A stretch of DNA of 64,000 nucleotides from Luteibacter rhizovicinus (lineage in GTDB: Bacteria > Pseudomonadota > Gammaproteobacteria > Xanthomonadales > Rhodanobacteraceae), in the NCBI RefSeq assembly GCF_004342265.1, contig NZ_SMCS01000002.1, positions 1 to 64,000 on the forward strand, given 5' to 3'. Below are positions 53,701 through 63,800 of the stretch, in pieces. Under the pieces are notes generated by a model. The model was given only the letters and a program-made list of their open reading frames with translations. It was not told the origin of the DNA and did no database searches. Positions within the stretch are counted from its first letter, which is position 1. The number at the start of each line of letters is the position of its first letter. The position numbers and the translations under genes were made by a program.

Positions 53701-54735
53701 TTAGTCTCCGCAACAATCGTTGAGTACGTGGCGCAGCAGCGGGGCCAGCTGCGCGGTTTCTTTCAGAAAAGCGTCGTGCCCGTAGGGCGAGTCGATGACT
53801 TCGAGCGTCGCGGTGCCGGCGAGCCGGCGCTGCAGTTCGCAAAGATCGGCCAGCGGCACGAGGCGGTCGGACGGGAAGCCGACGAGCGTCGTCGGCGTGG
53901 CGATCGATTCGGGTGCCACGTCGTGCAGGTCGATGGACTCGGACAGGGCCAGGAAGCGCTCGGCATCGAAGCGTTCGACGAAGCGGCGACCCGCATGCTC
54001 GAGATAGTCCTCGACCGGGAAATGGAAACGACCGTCGCGCAGCTCCGGGCCTGCGGCGAAGCGGCGCGAGAATTCCTCGCTGCCGCGATACGTCGTCATT
54101 GCCAGCTGACGAGCCAGCGCGAGCGCCTCGTCCGTACGGCCGGACGAAAGCCCGAGCCGCACGATGCCGCGCTGGATCGAACGCTGCGCGGTCGACAGCG
54201 GATGCGGGCGATGCGCACCGGCCAGAAGCACCAGCTGGGACAGTTTCTCGGGGTGACGCGCGGCGAAGGCCAGCGCGGTCATGGCGCCATAGGACGAGCC
54301 AACGAAGGCACGGGCGCGGACGATGCCAAGGGCGTCGATCAGCGCGGCCAGCGCGTCGGCCTGGTCCTCACTGGAAACCGAAGGCGTGCCACCAATATCC
54401 TCCGGCGTCAGCCAGTCGATCGACAGGACACGGCATCCACGCAGGTCGATGGCGGCCGATTCACCGACCAGTTCCTGCCACCAGCCAGAGGCGCGATCGC
54501 GGCCGGTGCAGACATCGCGGTCGGCCGAAATGCCACCTTGCACGATGACCGTCGGGGCGCCGGGTGCGCCGCACCAGAGGTAACGGACGTCCACGTCGAC
54601 CGGACCGCTGCCGTACTTCGGCGTAAAGGTCACGCGACGCGTGCCGCGCTGCTCGGTGAGATCGGCGGTTGCCCGCGGCAAAACGGCGGGAACGACGGCT
54701 TCGAAAGGGGTCACGATGGCGGGCTCTGCTGACAT
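53701..54735 (-). CDS. metX: Homoserine O-acyltransferase, MetX family (probably succinyltransferase)
   Basis: Alpha/beta-hydrolase-fold enzyme of 344 aa that activates homoserine for methionine synthesis. The nucleophile is Ser148 in FVGSSYGAMTALAF (GxSxG), oxyanion region is IVQGGISADRDVC, and the Asp/His pair is in FPSDRLVPLADL and SPYGHDAFLKE. Classical MetX uses acetyl-CoA, but Xanthomonas-type enzymes of this length have been shown to use succinyl-CoA; acyl specificity is inferred. The ATG at 54735 is preceded by GGAG; a SAM-I riboswitch lies about 100 nt upstream. First gene of metX-metB-hom. Confidence 0.92.
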   Translation of the reverse strand: MSAEPAIVTPFEAVVPAVLPRATADLTEQRGTRRVTFTPKYGSGPVDVDVRYLWCGAPGAPTVIVQGGISADRDVCTGRDRASGWWQELVGESAAIDLRGCRVLSIDWLTPEDIGGTPSVSSEDQADALAALIDALGIVRARAFVGSSYGAMTALAFAARHPEKLSQLVLLAGAHRPHPLSTAQRSIQRGIVRLGLSSGRTDEALALARQLAMTTYRGSEEFSRRFAAGPELRDGRFHFPVEDYLEHAGRRFVERFDAERFLALSESIDLHDVAPESIATPTTLVGFPSDRLVPLADLCELQRRLAGTATLEVIDSPYGHDAFLKETAQLAPLLRHVLNDCCGD

Positions 54736-54835
54736 TGCGGCGATTCTCCGTAAAGCGGGTTCGAGCTTCCGCGGAGTAGCCAACAAGAGAGGGCTGCCAC
54801 CGACGGGGCATGCGCGAACGCCGCCCGTCAGGACA

Positions 54836-54955
54836 TCCCATCTATCGGCTGACGCTTTGGATAGCGCCCCGCAGGAGTTGGCACCGTCGCGGAAATCCGC
54901 AGGTTGCCCCGGCTTCAAAGGGCCTGTCCCTCAGCCGGTCTCGATGAGTGGAGCC
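54836..54955 (-). promoter_or_regulatory. SAM-I (S-box) riboswitch
   Basis: The minus strand carries the core elements in order: CTCATCGAGA (P1 left), CTGAGGGACAGGCCC, TTTGAAGCCGGGGCAACC, GGTGCCAACTCC and CGATAGATGGG (P1 right). The kink-turn and pseudoknot bases are recognisable. It precedes metX by about 100 nt, so methionine-cycle output would shut the operon. The remainder of the 411-base gap 54736-55147 holds the RBS-proximal hairpins of metX and the divergent cysteine-synthase promoter. Confidence 0.9.
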
Positions 54956-55147
54956 GACGATACGCCCCGAACCGGATACGTGTCAACAGACGTTTAGACG
55001 TCCATACATCCAAATTCATCGCGCCGCGCAAGTATTCATCCGCAAGAATCCATGAAAATCGAATGATTTAGCCTGCTATACACCCGAAGCCGATGCGGCC
55101 TAAGATCGGCGGATCGCCCGCCCCGGGCCTCGCTCAAATGACCTTTT

Positions 55148-56164
55148 ATGGATATTCGCCAGGACTTCTCAGCCGCCGTCGGCGACACACCCCTGATCCG
55201 GCTCTCCCACGCGTCGGCCATAACCGGGTGCGAAATCCTGGCCAAGGCCGAGTTCCTGAACCCCGGCGGGTCGGTCAAGGACCGCACCGCCCTGGGCCTG
55301 CTGGACGACGCGGAGCATCGCGGCCTGATCCGGGCCGGCGGCCTGCTGGTCGAGGGCACCGCTGGCAATACGGGTATCGGACTGGCCCTGCTCGGCGCCA
55401 GCCGGGGCTACCGCACCCTCATCGTCATGCCCGAGACCCAGAGCCGCGAAAAGATCGACGCGCTGCGGGTAACCGGCGCCGAAGTACGCCTGGTGCCCGC
55501 CGTGGCCTATAAGGATCCTGGCCACTACGCCCATGTCGCCCGGGCGCTCGCCGAGGACTTCAACGCCACGGACCCTGGCTGTGCCTGGTTCGCCAATCAG
55601 TTCGACAATACGGCCAACCGGGACTACCACGAGACCCATACCGGCGCCGAGATCTGGGCCCAGACCGATGGCCAGATCGACGGTTTCGTCTGTGCCGCGG
55701 GAACCGGCGGCACGCTGGCGGGGGTCGGGCGGGCTCTGAAGGCCATGCGTTCGGGCATCCGGATCGCGCTGGCCGACCCTGCCGGATCGGCCCTGGCCAG
55801 CTTCGTCAATACCGGCGAACTGAAAGCCGAAGGCACGTCCATCAGCGAAGGCATCGGCAGCAGCCGCATCACGGCCAATTTCGACGGCGCGCCGGTGGAC
55901 CTGGCCTGGTCGATCCCCGACGACGAATCCGTACCGGTCCTGCACGACCTGCTCCACCGCGAAGGTCTCTGCGTGGGCGGCTCCAGCGGGGTCAACGTGG
56001 CCGGCGCGATCCGCCTCGCGCGGACCCTGGGGCCCGGCCACACGGTAGTCACCGTGCTGTGCGACAGCGGTATGCGCTATCAGGCCAAGCTCTACAACCC
56101 CCGGTTCCTGCGGGAAAAGGGCCTCCCGGTGCCGGACTGGCTGGACGCCGCCTTCCCCGGCTGA
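55148..56164 (+). CDS. cysK: Cysteine synthase A (O-acetylserine sulfhydrylase)
   Basis: PLP enzyme of 338 aa that makes cysteine from O-acetylserine and sulfide. PLP Lys44 is in [11 protein letters not shown], the substrate loop is [15 protein letters not shown], and the phosphate cradle is [16 protein letters not shown]. The C-terminal [19 protein letters not shown] is conserved. It is divergent from metX, feeding cysteine to MetB. Cystathionine beta-synthase-like paralogues exist in this family, so CysK versus CysM is not settled. Confidence 0.9.
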   Translation: MDIRQDFSAAVGDTPLIRLSHASAITGCEILAKAEFLNPGGSVKDRTALGLLDDAEHRGLIRAGGLLVEGTAGNTGIGLALLGASRGYRTLIVMPETQSREKIDALRVTGAEVRLVPAVAYKDPGHYAHVARALAEDFNATDPGCAWFANQFDNTANRDYHETHTGAEIWAQTDGQIDGFVCAAGTGGTLAGVGRALKAMRSGIRIALADPAGSALASFVNTGELKAEGTSISEGIGSSRITANFDGAPVDLAWSIPDDESVPVLHDLLHREGLCVGGSSGVNVAGAIRLARTLGPGHTVVTVLCDSGMRYQAKLYNPRFLREKGLPVPDWLDAAFPG

Positions 56165-56234
56165 GCGCCCGGTGGCTGAGAGGGCGACCCTGACGCGGTA
56201 CACTACGCAGTTAAGCCCTCATCGCGCAGCCCTC

Positions 56235-57839
56235 ATGTCTTCACACCTCACCGAAACCCGGCGACGTCGCAGTTTTGCGATCGTCAGCCATCCCGACGCC
56301 GGCAAGACCACGCTGACCGAAAAGCTCCTGCTGTTCGGCGGCGCGATCCAGATGGCGGGCTCGGTGAAGGGCCGCAAGGCTGCCCGCCACGCGACATCCG
56401 ACTGGATGGCGCTGGAAAAGGAGCGCGGCATTTCGGTGACTTCGTCGGTAATGCAGTTCCCGTACGACGACGCCATCGTCAACCTGCTCGATACCCCGGG
56501 ACACGCGGACTTCTCCGAAGACACCTATCGCGTGCTGACGGCGGTCGACTCCGCGCTGATGGTCATCGACTGCGCGAAGGGCGTCGAGGAACGCACGATC
56601 AAGCTGATGGAAGTCTGCCGGCTGCGCGATACGCCGATCATGACCTTCATCAACAAGCTCGACCGCGAAGGCCGCTCACCGATCGAACTGCTCGACGAAG
56701 TAGAGTCGGTACTCGGCATCGCCTGCGCACCGCTGACCTGGCCCATCGGCATGGGTTCGCGCCTGAAGGGCGTCTATCACGTGGCGCTGGACGAAGTGCA
56801 TATCTTCGAGCCCGGCAAGAACTTCACACGCCAGGACTCGACGATCTACAAAGGCCTGGATCATCCGGATCTCGTGGCACGCATCGGCGCCGACGCGTTG
56901 AAGGAAGTGCGCGACGAACTCGACCTGGTGCTTGGCGCATCCAATCCGTTCGACATCGAAGCCTACCTCGCCGGCAAACAGACGCCGGTGTTCTTCGGCT
57001 CCGCGGTGAACAACTTCGGCGTACAGCTGCTGCTTGACTTCTTCGTCGAGAAAGCGCCGTCGCCGCGTCCGCGCGAAACGCTGACACGCGAAGTCAAACC
57101 GGAAGAGGAAAAGCTCACCGGTTTCGTGTTCAAGATCCAGGCGAACATGGACCCCGCGCATCGCGACCGCGTCGCCTTCATGCGCGTGTGTTCGGGTACG
57201 TATACCGCCGGCATGAAGATGCAGCAGACGCGTACCGGCAAGGAAGTGCGCATCGCCAATGCGCTTACCTTCATGGCGTCGGATCGTGAAATCGTCGAAC
57301 GCGCTTATCCCGGCGACGTCATCGGCCTGCACAACCACGGCACCATCACCATCGGCGATACCTTCACCGAAGGCGAGCCGCTGTCGTTCACCGGCATTCC
57401 GAACTTCGCGCCCGAACTGTTCCGTCGTGCACGCCTGCGCGATCCGATGAAGATGAAGGCTCTGCAGAAAGGCCTCGCCCAGCTGTCCGAGGAAGGCGCC
57501 ACGCAGTTCTTCCGTCCGCTGATGTCGAACGATCTGATTCTCGGCGCGGTCGGCGTGCTTCAGTTCGATGTCGTCGCCTATCGCCTGAAAGACGAATACA
57601 ACGTCGACTCGAGTTTCGAGCCGGTCGGGGTATCCACCGCACGCTGGGTGCATTGCGACGACGCGAAGAAGCTCGAGGAATTCCGCGAGAAGAACGCGAC
57701 GAATCTGGCGATCGACGGTGCGGGCGAGCTGGTTTATCTCGCACCGACACGCGTCAACCTGCAACTGGCGCAGGAGCGCTGGCCCATGGTGCGCTTCGCG
57801 GCGACGCGCGAACATGCTGCGGCGGTGGAAGTTAAGTAA
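56235..57839 (+). CDS. prfC: Peptide chain release factor 3
   Basis: Translational GTPase of 534 aa that recycles RF1/RF2 from the ribosome. The ATG at 56235 gives [20 protein letters not shown], the usual N-terminus; the frame opens 63 nt earlier. GTPase motifs are [10 protein letters not shown] (G1), LDTPGHADF (G3) and NKLDREG (G4). Domain II is at about 280-370 and RF3 C-terminal domain at about 380-520. Length equals the family norm. Confidence 0.97.
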   Translation: MSSHLTETRRRRSFAIVSHPDAGKTTLTEKLLLFGGAIQMAGSVKGRKAARHATSDWMALEKERGISVTSSVMQFPYDDAIVNLLDTPGHADFSEDTYRVLTAVDSALMVIDCAKGVEERTIKLMEVCRLRDTPIMTFINKLDREGRSPIELLDEVESVLGIACAPLTWPIGMGSRLKGVYHVALDEVHIFEPGKNFTRQDSTIYKGLDHPDLVARIGADALKEVRDELDLVLGASNPFDIEAYLAGKQTPVFFGSAVNNFGVQLLLDFFVEKAPSPRPRETLTREVKPEEEKLTGFVFKIQANMDPAHRDRVAFMRVCSGTYTAGMKMQQTRTGKEVRIANALTFMASDREIVERAYPGDVIGLHNHGTITIGDTFTEGEPLSFTGIPNFAPELFRRARLRDPMKMKALQKGLAQLSEEGATQFFRPLMSNDLILGAVGVLQFDVVAYRLKDEYNVDSSFEPVGVSTARWVHCDDAKKLEEFREKNATNLAIDGAGELVYLAPTRVNLQLAQERWPMVRFAATREHAAAVEVK

Positions 57840-57880
57840 GAGCGCAATCGTTCGCGCTTGCACGAAAACCGTTCGCCTCG

Positions 57881-57980
57881 CCGCGGATTCCGGCGTGCGC
57901 CGGAATGACGGTGAGGGAAGGTGGATGTTGCGGCGCACAGGCCCTCTTATCGTCATTCCGGCGCACGCCGGAATCCGCGG
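57881..57980. repeat. Inverted pair of REP-like elements (ATTCCGG family)
   Basis: Perfect 30-bp inverted arms at 57881-57910 and 57951-57980, same family as 5456-5569. They lie between prfC and the convergent TrxR-like gene, so a bidirectional terminator role is plausible. Confidence 0.85.
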
Positions 57981-58033
57981 CGGCCACGTGTGGCGAGCGA
58001 CAAGATCGCACCAGGCGAACGCGAAAGACCGAT

Positions 58034-59689
58034 CTACACCGTCGGGTTGAGGAACTTGTGGATCGCCTGCACCACCACCGATCCCTCGCCCACGCCCGAT
58101 GCCACGCGCTTGACGGAACCGGAGCGGACATCGCCTACCGCGAACACGCCCTTCAGCGTCGTGGCATACGGCGAATCCATCGACGACACGGCACAGCCGC
58201 TACCCGTTTTCACGAAACCCTTGTCGTCCAGATCCAGGCAGCCGTTCAACCAACCCGTATTCGGCTCCGCGCCGATCATCACGAATACGCTGCTGATCGC
58301 GTGGACGCTGCGGTTCCCCTTGTCGTCGATCCATTCCACTTCGCGAAGATACGTGTCGCCCGCAAGCCGGTCGACACGGCAATACGTGTGCAACGTGATG
58401 CGTGGCGACTGTGCGATGCGCTGGACGAGGTAGTCGGACATCGTCGCGGCCAGGCCTCCCGAACGGACGAGAATGTGCACGTGCGATACGGTACGCGACA
58501 GAAAGACAGCCGCCTGCCCCGCCGAATTGCCACCGCCCACCACGACGACTTCCTCGCCATTGCATAGCGTGGCTTCCATCGCTGTCGCTGCGTAATGAAT
58601 GCCCTGCCCTTCGAAGCGCTCGTAGTCGGGCACGTCCAGCTTTCGGTAGCGCGCGCCCGTGGCGACGACGACGGCGCGCGTCATCACGGTCGAACCATCG
58701 TCGAGCGTCAGGCGGTAAGGATGAGACGAACAGTCCATGCCCGACACCGCCCGCGATACGGCCATGTGCGCGCCGAACTTCATCGCCTGCACCTGCGCGC
58801 GGCCGGCGAGCGCCTGACCGGAAATGCCGGTGGGAAACCCGAGGTAATTCTCGATCTTCGAACTGGTGCCCGCCTGTCCGCCGGGAGCCAGCGCTTCGAG
58901 CACCAGCGTGTCCAGACCTTCGGACGCGGCATACACGGCAGCGGCAAGCCCCGCGGGTCCCGCACCCACGACGGCGACATCGTGTATGTGATTGCCATCC
59001 ACCCGCAGACTGAAGCCGAGTTCGTCGGCCAGCTGTGCATTCGTGGGATTGCGCAATACGTGCCGGTCCGGCGTGATGACCACCGGACATTCGTGCGGTT
59101 CGAGACCGAAGCTGTCGATCAGGTGGCGGGCGTCCTCGTCGATCTCGGTATCCAGCAACCGGTACGGATAGCCGTTACGGATAAGGAAACTGCGCAGCCG
59201 GATGGTGTCGGCGCCGTGCGCGGAGCCGGCCAGCGTGACGCCACCGTGCCCATGCTGGATCAGCCCCACCCGGCGAAGGATGAAGGCACGCATGATGATT
59301 TCGCCGATATCCGGCTCGGCGGACACCATGCGCCGGAAGTTGGCCGGCGCCACGCGGATCAGGCGCGTATCGGCGCCGGTCCGGCTATTGACCAGGATCT
59401 GGCGCTCGCTGAAAAGATCGACTTCGCCGGTGAACTGGTTCGGGCCGTGGACGGTGAAGACATTCGGATTGCCGGCCTCGTCGATGTCGTAGACCTCGAT
59501 GCAGCCTTCGAGCACGAACAGATAATCGACCCGGCGATCGCCACGCCGAATCAGGATCGTGCCCTTTGGTACATGCTCTTCGCGCCCGTATTGCATGACG
59601 CGCGCGGCCATATCCGGGTTCAGGTGCGGAAACGTCTGCTCCTGGCGCATATACGGGTCGGAAGGATTGTGACCGGGCGGCTGGTTCAT
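58034..59689 (-). CDS. Thioredoxin-reductase-like FAD oxidoreductase with N-terminal cNMP-binding domain
   Basis: Cytosolic fusion protein of 551 aa. The ATG at 59689 follows AGGA by 9 nt and is preferred over one 9 nt earlier. A cyclic-nucleotide-binding domain lies at about 15-130 (VDYLFVLEGCIEVYD, FTGEVDLFSERQILVNSRTG), a thioredoxin/glutaredoxin-like segment at about 150-215, and a TrxR-type FAD/NADPH fold at about 225-545 (VAVVGAGPAGLAAAVYAASE; VVVVGGGNSAGQAAVFLSRT). The redox CxxC of thioredoxin reductase is missing: the equivalent position reads GIHYAATAMEATLC. It may therefore be a low-potential NADPH oxidase or sensor rather than a TrxR. No cysteine-rich partner gene is adjacent. Confidence 0.85.
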   Translation of the reverse strand: MNQPPGHNPSDPYMRQEQTFPHLNPDMAARVMQYGREEHVPKGTILIRRGDRRVDYLFVLEGCIEVYDIDEAGNPNVFTVHGPNQFTGEVDLFSERQILVNSRTGADTRLIRVAPANFRRMVSAEPDIGEIIMRAFILRRVGLIQHGHGGVTLAGSAHGADTIRLRSFLIRNGYPYRLLDTEIDEDARHLIDSFGLEPHECPVVITPDRHVLRNPTNAQLADELGFSLRVDGNHIHDVAVVGAGPAGLAAAVYAASEGLDTLVLEALAPGGQAGTSSKIENYLGFPTGISGQALAGRAQVQAMKFGAHMAVSRAVSGMDCSSHPYRLTLDDGSTVMTRAVVVATGARYRKLDVPDYERFEGQGIHYAATAMEATLCNGEEVVVVGGGNSAGQAAVFLSRTVSHVHILVRSGGLAATMSDYLVQRIAQSPRITLHTYCRVDRLAGDTYLREVEWIDDKGNRSVHAISSVFVMIGAEPNTGWLNGCLDLDDKGFVKTGSGCAVSSMDSPYATTLKGVFAVGDVRSGSVKRVASGVGEGSVVVQAIHKFLNPTV

Positions 59690-59836
59690 CGTGGGCATTC
59701 CTGAGAGGACGAATACTGCCGGAAGGCCCGGCTCCGACGAACGGTAGTACGCGGCGGGGACGGCATCTTGTACTTATTTATCGCCCCCATGGTGTGCGCT
59801 TCCCTTTAAGCTTGCTCCATCAAACAGGGGAAGCCA

Positions 59837-60769
59837 ATGTCCGAAGCCGAAGTCCTGCCGCCGCCCGTACCGCCGACGGTCGAGCCCCGCTGGATGCGCT
59901 GGATGCGCTCGCCCGCGGCACGCATCGCGATCTTCGTCGTGCTGCTCATCGTCCTCGGCTCCGTGGCCCGGGCGATCAGCCACGCCATCTACGGCGATTC
60001 GCTCAAGCACCTCGCCTTCATGGACGTCACGCCCCTGATCGAAGCGCTGCGCCTGCTACCCATCGTATTGGCCTACTGGATACTCGTTCGTTTCGTGGAG
60101 CGCAGACGCATTGCCGAACTGGCCCCGCGCAAGCTCGTCCCCCACGTACTGCTGGGTCTGGCCGCGGGTTTCGCACTCTTCAGCGCGGTCGTGGGCGTCC
60201 TGTGGTCCTTCGGCGCCTTCACCGTCTCCGGGATCAACCACGACGTGGTCTGGCTCGGCCCCATCCTCGTCCTGGGCGTCGGGGCGGGTGTCGGCGAGGA
60301 AATCATCAGCCGCGGCGTGCTCTTCCGCATCGTCGAGGAAGGTCTCGGAACGTGGGCGGCTTTGCTGATATCGGCGGCCTTCTTCGGCGGCATGCATCTC
60401 GGCAACCCCAACGCCACCACCTGGAGCGCACTGGCGATCGCACTCGAGGCCGGCCTGCTGTTCGGCCTCGTCTACCACGTCACCCGCTCCCTCTGGGTCT
60501 GCATGGGCATGCACGCTGCCTGGAACGTCGCGCAGGGGCCCTTTTACGGCATTCCCGTGTCCGGCTTCGACCAGCATGGCCTGCTCGCTTCGCATATGCA
60601 GGGCCCGGACTGGCTGACCGGCGGCGCATTCGGTGCCGAAGCATCGGTCGTGGCGCTTGCGTTGTGCTCGATCCTGACGGCAGTCTGCCTTGCCGTGGCG
60701 ATTGACCGCGGCTCCATGGTGCCGCCGTTCTGGCGCCGTCCGAACCGGCACCTGCCCGTTACCATCTGA
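59837..60769 (+). CDS. CPBP-family intramembrane metalloprotease
   Basis: Polytopic membrane protein of 310 aa (Rce1/CAAX-like). The catalytic motif EExxxR is at Glu154-Glu155 to Arg159 (VGEEIISRGVL), followed by the conserved FGGMHLGNPN and HAAWNVAQG histidines. There are about eight TM helices; the N-terminal 20 residues are Pro-rich and cytosolic. Family members in bacteria process or modify bacteriocin/peptide substrates or act in stress; no peptide gene is adjacent here. It precedes the hybrid kinase by 60 nt on the same strand. Confidence 0.88.
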   Translation: MSEAEVLPPPVPPTVEPRWMRWMRSPAARIAIFVVLLIVLGSVARAISHAIYGDSLKHLAFMDVTPLIEALRLLPIVLAYWILVRFVERRRIAELAPRKLVPHVLLGLAAGFALFSAVVGVLWSFGAFTVSGINHDVVWLGPILVLGVGAGVGEEIISRGVLFRIVEEGLGTWAALLISAAFFGGMHLGNPNATTWSALAIALEAGLLFGLVYHVTRSLWVCMGMHAAWNVAQGPFYGIPVSGFDQHGLLASHMQGPDWLTGGAFGAEASVVALALCSILTAVCLAVAIDRGSMVPPFWRRPNRHLPVTI

Positions 60770-60829
60770 TCGCACGTATGTAGCCCCAGGCAAGGATGCC
60801 GGTTTTCCCTAAGCCTTTCCGGTATCCAT

Positions 60830-63800
60830 ATGTCGTCCAGCAGCAAGAAACAGTCATGGCTGGCCAACCAGCCACTTCAGCGCAAGATGCTGATTGCCAT
60901 CTGCGCCTTGCTCGTCGTCCTCCTGGCGGCGAGCGCCGCCAACCTGCTCTCTCTGGCCCGCGAAAAGGAAACCAGAGCCTGGTCGATGCACACCTATGAA
61001 GTGCTGGTGGCCCTGGCCGATGTGGAGAACGATGCGCAGAGCCGGCAGGTCGCCGCCCGCGGCTACCTCCTGAACCTCTCGACCAGCGAGTACGCGGATC
61101 TGGAGAAAGCGGATACCGAGCTCACCGCCAGCCTCGCGAAACTCCGCGAACTGACCGCCGACAATCCCCTCCAGCAGGGACGCATCGACCGTCTGGTCGA
61201 GATGCTCGACCGCTGGGAAAAGGAAGTCATGAAAGGCGCCATCGATCCCATGCGGGAAATCGGCGCGGCATCGACGCCAGAGGCATCCCTTGCGCGCGAC
61301 GCTATCCGCCGCACTTACCTCGACCGTCGCACGGTATTGATGACCGACGTCCAGGCGCTGATCGCCGACATGACGGCCACGGAAAATGCCTTGCTCGTCC
61401 AGCGTAACGTCGCACTGGACGACACCCTGAACCTGGTCCGGGCATTCAACATCGGCTCGATTCTCGTGAGCCTGCTGTTCGCCGGACTGGTGCTTGCCAT
61501 GACCTTCCGCCTGATCACGCGCCCCATCGTGCGCATGACCGAGCTGATGACACGGCTGGCGGCGCACGATCACAATGTCGACATCCGCCAGCTGGACCGT
61601 CGCGACGAAATCGGCCAGATCGCACGCGCCCTGCACGTCTTCAAGGAAATGGCGATCGACACGGCCGGCCAGACCTGGCTCAAAAGCGGCGTGTCGGCCA
61701 TTTCCAGCAAATTGCAGGGTGCGACGACCTACCGCGAATTCGCCAATGTGCTGACCGGCGAACTGGTGCCGCTTCTGGAAGCGGGCGTCGGCGTGTTCTA
61801 CATATGGAACGACGACTCATCCACACTCGAACTCCTCGGCAGTTACGGTTACCGCCAGCGCCGCCACGCCACGACCGGGTACGCCATGGGCGAAGGCCTG
61901 ATCGGACAGGCTGCCGCCGAACGCAAAACGATCGTTCTTCAGGACGTTCCGGACGACTATGTCCGCATTCATTCGGGCACGGGCGAAGCGCCGCCACGGT
62001 CGATCGTCGTCATCCCCGTGCTGTCGCGCGATGCGCTGCTCGGCGTCGTCGAGATCGGCAGCTTCGCGCACCTGACCGGTGTTCAGGAGCAACTGCTCGA
62101 CGAGTTGATGCCTATCGTTGCGCTGTCGCTGGAGAATCTGGGTCGCGCGCTGCGCACCCGCGCCCTTCTCGACACCACCCAAAGGCAGGCCGACGAACTG
62201 CGCACTTCCGAAGACGCGTTGCGCGCCCAGCAGTCGGACCTTCAGGCAACGAACGCCGAACTCGAAATCAGGACGTCCGAACTCCAGGAGCAATCGCAGC
62301 GCCTCGTCGCGTCGGAAGAAGAACTCCGGGTACAGGCGGAAGAGCTGCACGCATCCAACGAAGAGCTGCGCGAGAAAGGCACGACGCTCAACCAGCAGAA
62401 AGACGCGCTGGAGATATTGCAGCGCGACACGCAGGAAAAGGCCGAGGAGCTGGCACGCGCCAGCCAGTACAAGTCGGACTTCCTCGCCAACATGTCGCAT
62501 GAACTGCGCACGCCGCTCAACAGCCTGCTTATCCTGTCGCGCAGCCTCGCCGACAACGACGAGAACAACCTCAGCGGCGAGCAGGTCGAATCGGCACGCA
62601 TCATCCACGATGCGGGCTCCAACCTGCTGCGGCTCATCAACGATATTCTCGACCTGTCGAAGGTCGAAGCCGGAAAGATGGAGCGAGTGATCGACGATTT
62701 CGCCATCGCCGATCTCGTTCGCACCCTGGGCCGCACGTTCAACCACGTCGCCCAGGAAAAGAAACTCGGTTTCACCATCGATGTCGAGGCTGGTCTTCCT
62801 TCCACTATCCGGACCGATGCCGCCAAGCTCGAACAGGTAACGAACAACCTGCTGAGCAACGCATTCAAGTTCACGTCCGACGGAAAAGTCACCGTGCATA
62901 TCGGTCGCCCGTCGGCCAGCCTCGCTTTACCGGCGACCCTCGATCGCGCCACCGCCGTCGCCATCGCGGTGACCGATACCGGCATCGGTATTCCCAAGGA
63001 AACATTCCAGCGGGTTTTCCACGCCTTCGAGCAGGTCGACGCGAGCACCAGCAGGCAGTACGGCGGCACCGGACTGGGACTGGCCATTTCGCGACGCATC
63101 ACCGAACTGCTGGGAGGCGATATCGTGCTCGCCAGCGAGCCCGGCAAGGGAAGCACGTTCACCATCGTCATTCCCGAACAGGCAACGGAAGACGGCACGC
63201 GTCCGGAACCCATTCCACGCGAGCAAGCCGCCGCCGAGGCCACGCTGCCGCTCAGTCCCGCATTGATCGCCGACAGCATCGACGACGACCGCGCGACGAT
63301 CGTCTCGGGCGAAACGACCATTCTCATCGTCGAAGACGATCCCGCCTTCGCCCGCATTCTCGCCGACATGGTCCACCGCAAGGGTCATCGCGTACTGGCG
63401 TCGGCGGATGGCGAATCCGGTCTGCAACTCGCTCGCCAGTTCCAGCCCACGGGCATCCTCCTGGACGTCATGCTGCCCGGCATGGACGGCTGGACGGTCA
63501 TCGAGCGCCTGAAGGGCGAACCGCGCACGCGCCATATACCCGTCCATTTCATTTCGGCGACCGACGATGCCACGCGCGGCCTGGAACTCGGGGCCGTCGG
63601 CTTCCTCACCAAACCCGTCAGCCGCGAGGCCATCTCCAAAGCATTCGAACGCCTGCTGCATTTCGCCGAAGGACGCACGCGCCATCTGCTCGTGATCGAC
63701 GACGATGCCAGCGCTCGCACGGCGGTGCGCACCCTGCTCCGCGACGACTCGGTCATCATCGACGAAGCGGCGTCGGGCGAAGAAGCCTTGGTCATGACGG

